Source: Nocardioides sp.
GTDB taxonomy: Bacteria; Actinomycetota; Actinomycetes; Propionibacteriales; Nocardioidaceae
Length of the DNA stretch: 10,135 nucleotides
Direction of reading: 5' to 3'
Assembly (NCBI GenBank): GCA_023252065.1
Contig: JAHEXO010000037.1
Span: 1-10,135 of the forward strand
This document shows positions 6,295 to 10,135 of this stretch, piece by piece. The translations under genes and the position numbers were made by a program. Position 1 is the stretch's first letter. The number at the start of each line of letters is the position of its first letter. The notes under the pieces were generated by a model, which saw only the letters and a list, made by a program, of their open reading frames with translations, searched no databases and was not told where the DNA came from.

Positions 6295-6322
6295 CGGCCC
6301 CCGGGTCACCCTCCGGGGGCCG
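6295..6322 (+). other. Perfect 10-bp hairpin after acpP
   Basis: CGGCCCCCGG, an 8-nt loop (GTCACCCT), then CCGGGGGCCG: all ten pairs match. It begins 8 nt after the acpP stop and ends about 22 nt before the fabF ribosome site. No T-run follows (the next bases are C-rich), so it is more likely an mRNA-stabilising or processing element, or a partial attenuator, than a full terminator. Confidence 0.6.
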
Positions 6323-6354
6323 CCCCCCACCCGTCCACCTCCACGAGGAGCACC

Positions 6355-7593
<1,239 letters not shown>

Positions 7594-7597
7594 AGCC

Positions 7598-9019
7598 ATG
7601 ACCGCCACCGTCACCAAGCCGCCTCGCACCGAGGACCCTCGTTACCCGCTGCACCGGCTCAACGCCCTCTTCGACGAGGGCACGACCGAGCTGGTCACCC
7701 CCGAGAACGACTCGGGGATGCTGGCCGCGGTCGGCCGGATCCGTGGTCGACGGGTCGTCGCCTTCTGCTCCGACGCCACCGTCATGGGTGGGGCGATGGG
7801 CGACGTCGGGTGCCGGATCGTGGTCGACGCCTACCACCGGGCGATGATCGACGGCGTACCGATCGTCGGCCTCTGGCACTCCGGCGGAGCGCGGCTGGCC
7901 GAGGGCGTGCTCTCGCTGCACGCGGTCGGCCGGATCTTCCAGGTGATGACCCAGGCCTCCGGCAAGATCCCCCAGGTCTCGGTCGTGCTCGGTCCCGCGG
8001 CGGGCGGCGCGGCCTACGGGCCGGCCCTGACCGACGTGGTCATCCTCGGCCCCGAGGGCCGGATCTTCGTCACCGGCCCCGACGTGGTGCGCTCGGTGAC
8101 CGGGGAGGACGTCGACATGCTCCGGCTCGGCGGACCTGAGCCTCACGGCCGTCGATCGGGCGTCGTGCACATCCTCACCCAGTCCGAGCAGGAGGCGCTC
8201 GAGCGTGCCCGCGTGGTGACCGACCTGCTCGGCAACCAGGACGACCTCGACGTCAGTGCGGTCGAGGACCGCGACCTCTCCCAGCTCCTGCCGGAGTCGA
8301 AGAAGCGCGCCTACGACGTGCACCCCCTGGTCGAGGGCGTGCTCGACGACGGCTCGATGCAGGAGCTCCACGAGCGCTGGGCCCCTAACATCGTCACCGC
8401 CCTCGGCCGCCTCGGCGGCCGCAGCGTCGGGGTCGTGGCCAACAACCCCCTGCGTCTCGGTGGCTGCCTCGACTCCCTGTCGGCCGAGAAGGCCTCGCGC
8501 TTCGTGCGTTTGTGCGACGCGCTCGGCATCCCGCTGGTCGTGCTGGTCGACGTCCCCGGCTACCTCCCGGGCGTCGGCCAGGAGTGGGACGGCGTCGTAC
8601 GCCGCGGAGCCAAGCTGCTGCACGCCTTCGGGGAGTGCGTGGTCCCCCGGGTCACGCTGGTCACCCGCAAGACCTACGGCGGCGCCTACATCGCGATGAA
8701 CTCACGCGCCCTCGGCGCGACCCGGGTCTTCGCCTGGGAGGGCGCCGAGGTGGCCGTGATGGGCCCGGTGGCCGCGATCCGCATCCTGCACCGGCGCAAG
8801 CTGGCCGAGGTGTCGCCCGACATCCGGCCGCAGGTCGAGGCCGAGCTCGCCGCGGAGCACGAGCGGCAGGCCGGTGGCGTCGAGAAGGCGCGCGAGATCG
8901 GGGTGGTCGACGAGGTCGTCGAGCCCAGCCGGACCCGCTCGGCCCTCGCGAGGGCGATCGACGACGCGGTGCAGCGCGACGGCGTACGCCGCGGGCAGCA
9001 CGGGAACATCCCGCTCTAG
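7598..9019 (+). CDS. accD6: Acyl-CoA carboxylase beta (carboxyltransferase) subunit, AccD6-like
   Basis: A 473-residue carboxyltransferase, the same length as M. tuberculosis AccD6 as I recall it, and sharing its blocks throughout including the final NIPL. It moves CO2 from biotin on a partner alpha subunit to acetyl-CoA (and possibly propionyl-CoA), giving malonyl-CoA for FabD. The N-terminal crotonase-like half has the oxyanion region SGGARLAEG (95-103) and GPAAGGAAYGPALTD (132-146). The C-terminal half has DVPGYLPGVGQEW (318-330) and KTYGGAYIAMNS (358-369). ATG 7598 has GGGAG at 7582-7586. The alpha (biotin carboxylase/BCCP) subunit is not in the window. Position after the KAS gene mirrors fabD-acpM-kasA-kasB-accD6. 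The acetyl/propionyl preference cannot be set by eye. Confidence 0.93.
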   Translation: MTATVTKPPRTEDPRYPLHRLNALFDEGTTELVTPENDSGMLAAVGRIRGRRVVAFCSDATVMGGAMGDVGCRIVVDAYHRAMIDGVPIVGLWHSGGARLAEGVLSLHAVGRIFQVMTQASGKIPQVSVVLGPAAGGAAYGPALTDVVILGPEGRIFVTGPDVVRSVTGEDVDMLRLGGPEPHGRRSGVVHILTQSEQEALERARVVTDLLGNQDDLDVSAVEDRDLSQLLPESKKRAYDVHPLVEGVLDDGSMQELHERWAPNIVTALGRLGGRSVGVVANNPLRLGGCLDSLSAEKASRFVRLCDALGIPLVVLVDVPGYLPGVGQEWDGVVRRGAKLLHAFGECVVPRVTLVTRKTYGGAYIAMNSRALGATRVFAWEGAEVAVMGPVAAIRILHRRKLAEVSPDIRPQVEAELAAEHERQAGGVEKAREIGVVDEVVEPSRTRSALARAIDDAVQRDGVRRGQHGNIPL

Positions 9020-9029
9020 GAGCCCCCGA

Positions 9030-9062
9030 GCGTCAGACGGGCGTCAGACGAGCGTCAGACGA
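9030..9062. repeat. Three tandem 11-bp units, each with a 9-bp palindrome
   Basis: GCGTCAGACGG, GCGTCAGACGA, GCGTCAGACGA in a row (9030-9040, 9041-9051, 9052-9062). Each holds CGTC-A-GACG, a palindrome about one central base. The 11-bp period is about one DNA turn. The array fills most of the 35-bp gap between the convergent accD and DUF3145 genes, and the third unit contains the DUF3145 stop codon. On the minus strand the three TGA triplets (9057-9055, 9046-9044, 9035-9033) fall in all three frames. Slippage of the stop region, a binding site or part of a terminator are all possible. Confidence 0.85.
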
Positions 9063-9579
9063 CGTGGTGGAGCCAGCGCACCGGTGCGCCCTCGCCGGCA
9101 TGCCGGAAGGTCTCCAGCTCGTCGTCCCAGGGCTTGCCGAGGAGCTTGTCGATCTCGAGCAGCAGCGTGGTGTCGCCGAGGGCCGCCTTCACCACGGCGG
9201 CCTTGAGCCGGTCCTCGGGGATCAGGATGTCGCCGTGCAGGCCGGTGACGGCGTGGAAGACCCCGAGGTCGGGGGTGTAGGAGAAGCGCGCGCCCTCGGA
9301 CTGCGACGTCGGCTCCTCGGTCACCTCGAAGCGCAGGTGGTTCCACCCGCGCAGCGCCGAGGCGATGGCAGCGGCGGTGCCGGGCTCACCGGTGTAGGAG
9401 AGCTCGGCCCGGTAGGTGCCGGCCTGGGCCGGCTGCGGAGACCACTCCAGGCTCACGGCAGCACCCAGCACACCCCCGACAGCCCACTCCAGGTGCGGGC
9501 ACAGCGCCGAGGGCGCGGAATGCACGAACAGGACGCCCCGCGTGGTGGGTGCGGGACGGCCGGCGATGTGTGCGGTCAC
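9055..9579 (-). CDS. DUF3145 family protein (actinobacterial, function unknown)
   Basis: 174 residues. Recognised as DUF3145 by its overall pattern: TRGVLFVHSAPSALCPHLEWA near the N-terminus, a central RGWNHLRFEVTEE block (~82-94), RFSYTPDLGVFHAVTGLHGDILIPEDRL (~103-125), and a C-terminal DTTLLLEIDKLLGKPWDDELETFRHAGEG stretch. No catalytic motif, signal peptide or membrane segment is visible. The family is restricted to actinobacteria, and I recall a homologue next to fabF in Streptomyces, so a link to lipid metabolism is suggested only by position. It runs opposite to the fab operon and ends 35 bp from accD. Start GTG 9579 has AAGGAGAA (complement 9585-9592) at 5 nt. Its leader can fold in two exclusive ways. 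Confidence 0.88.
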   Translation of the reverse strand: MTAHIAGRPAPTTRGVLFVHSAPSALCPHLEWAVGGVLGAAVSLEWSPQPAQAGTYRAELSYTGEPGTAAAIASALRGWNHLRFEVTEEPTSQSEGARFSYTPDLGVFHAVTGLHGDILIPEDRLKAAVVKAALGDTTLLLEIDKLLGKPWDDELETFRHAGEGAPVRWLHHVV

Positions 9580-9591
9580 CGTGGTTCTCCT

Positions 9592-9643
9592 TCATCAGCG
9601 GCATCGGAGCGACGCCTTCCCCAGCGGGCTCGCCCGCTGATGA
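9592..9643 (-). promoter_or_regulatory. DUF3145 leader with two mutually exclusive stems
   Basis: A long-range pair, TCATCAGCGG/CCGCTGATGA (9592-9601 with 9634-9643, 10 perfect pairs), ends directly against the ribosome site. A local hairpin, AGCGGG-CTCG-CCCGCT (9623-9638), uses the same bases 9634-9638, so both cannot form together. This layout resembles an attenuator or translational switch. It is only relevant if transcription starts above 9643, which is not proven. Confidence 0.4.
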
Positions 9644-9647
9644 GGGG

Positions 9648-9665
9648 TGACACGTGTGACAGGTG
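9648..9665. repeat. Tandem 9-bp repeat TGACACGTG / TGACAGGTG
   Basis: Two adjacent 9-bp copies with one mismatch, in the 131-bp gap between the TPR-like and DUF3145 genes. The first copy contains the palindrome ACACGTGT (9650-9657). It may be a regulator site for the DUF3145 gene; it is short and could be chance. Confidence 0.35.
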
Positions 9666-9710
9666 TGCAGTTGTGCCGCCATTGTGACCGATGAGACGGC
9701 GGAATTCCAG

Positions 9711-10135
9711 TCAGCCGAGCCGCTTCTCGAGCGTCTCGGCCCGGTCGGCGGCGTCGGTGAGCTCGTGGGCGTCGACGGCGTGGGTGCGGTGGAACCACGC
9801 CAGCGCCTCGTTCTCGCGGCCCGCGGCCTCGAGGGTGTCGGCGTAGGCGTAGCGGAGCCGGACCACCCAGGGCTCGCGGCTGTTGGACTGGAGCGGGGCG
9901 AGCTCGAGGGTCCGCAGAGCAGCATCGAGCTGGCCCAGGTCGCGACGGGCGCCCGCCTCGACGAGCGTCATCTCGGCCTTGGCCGAGGAGCTGAAGTGGG
10001 CGACCGAAGGGCTCTTGGCCAGCTTGAGGGCCTGCTCCGGCTGGCCGAGCGCACGGTGGCAGTCGGCCATGATCGGCAGGTAGTCGGTGGCGCCGTTCAT
10101 CCGCTTCGCCGCGCGCAGCTCCGCGAGCGCCTCGG
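9711..10135 (-). CDS. TPR-like protein, C-terminal part (start outside window)
   Basis: 140 residues, open to the window edge, stop TGA 9711-9713. The frame continues above the internal Met at 10100 with EALAELRAAKRM, so that Met is not the start. Several helix pairs of TPR type are visible: EALAELRAAKRM / YLPIMADCHRALGQPEQALKLA, AEMTLVEAGARRDLGQLDAALRTLE, and VRLRYAYADTLEAAGRENEALAWFHRTHAVD. Recurrent Ala-x-x-x-(A/L)G(R/Q)-x-x-x-A/E-AL spacing supports TPR. It resembles a conserved actinobacterial TPR-like protein that I recall from Streptomyces and near Rv1691-tlyA in mycobacteria. The likely role is protein-protein contact in the cytoplasm; no enzyme motif is visible. The gap to DUF3145 is 131 bp. 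Confidence 0.85.
   Translation of the reverse strand, partial: EALAELRAAKRMNGATDYLPIMADCHRALGQPEQALKLAKSPSVAHFSSSAKAEMTLVEAGARRDLGQLDAALRTLELAPLQSNSREPWVVRLRYAYADTLEAAGRENEALAWFHRTHAVDAHELTDAADRAETLEKRLG

Noticed and set aside
6295..6322. Rho-independent terminator ending the operon after acpP
   Set aside because: No T-run follows, and fabF and accD continue closely on the same strand.

Overview
The window is high-GC DNA with GTG/TTG starts and strong third-position GC bias, typical of an actinomycete. The gene set (PucR-type FasR regulator, fabD-fabH-acpP-fabF, an AccD6-type carboxyltransferase subunit, a DUF3145 protein, an Rv1155-like F420/FMN split-barrel protein) points to a Streptomyces/Nocardioides-type lineage. 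Nocardioidaceae is my best guess, by inference from gene order and protein similarity recalled from memory; no search was run.

Layout. (1) 2-181, plus strand: the last 59 residues of a sensor histidine kinase. (2) 186-2381, minus strand: a tight three-gene operon, alpha/beta hydrolase -> short-chain dehydrogenase -> PPOX-family protein, joined by an ATGA overlap and a 1-nt gap. (3) 2382-2525: divergent control region holding a very good leaderless promoter for the regulator. (4) 2526-9019, plus strand: fasR, then fabD-fabH-acpP-fabF-accD. A sharp AT-rich palindrome overlaps the fasR stop codon ahead of fabD. Junctions are tight (fabD/fabH overlap by 1 nt, 4 nt between fabF and accD), and a perfect GC hairpin follows acpP. 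(5) 9030-9062: three tandem 11-bp units, each with a 9-bp palindrome, at the convergent end of accD and the DUF3145 gene. (6) 9055-9579, minus strand: DUF3145 gene with a structured leader. (7) 9711-10135, minus strand: the C-terminal 140 residues of a TPR-like protein whose start lies outside the window.

How it works together. The centre is the core type II fatty acid synthase operon. AccD, with biotin carboxylase/BCCP subunits encoded elsewhere, makes malonyl-CoA. FabD moves malonyl to the carrier protein AcpP, FabH primes with an acyl-CoA, and FabF elongates. FasR probably controls the operon from the palindrome upstream of fabD. fabG, the dehydratase and the enoyl reductase are not here.

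Most unusual point: FabD has an extra ~85-residue C-terminal domain that reads like a biotinyl/lipoyl carrier domain, but with Arg where the modified Lys should be. In an operon that also encodes the carboxyltransferase making FabD's substrate, this suggests a docking module. The rest is mainly conserved actinobacterial housekeeping; I see no mobile element, CRISPR array, tRNA/rRNA or defence system.
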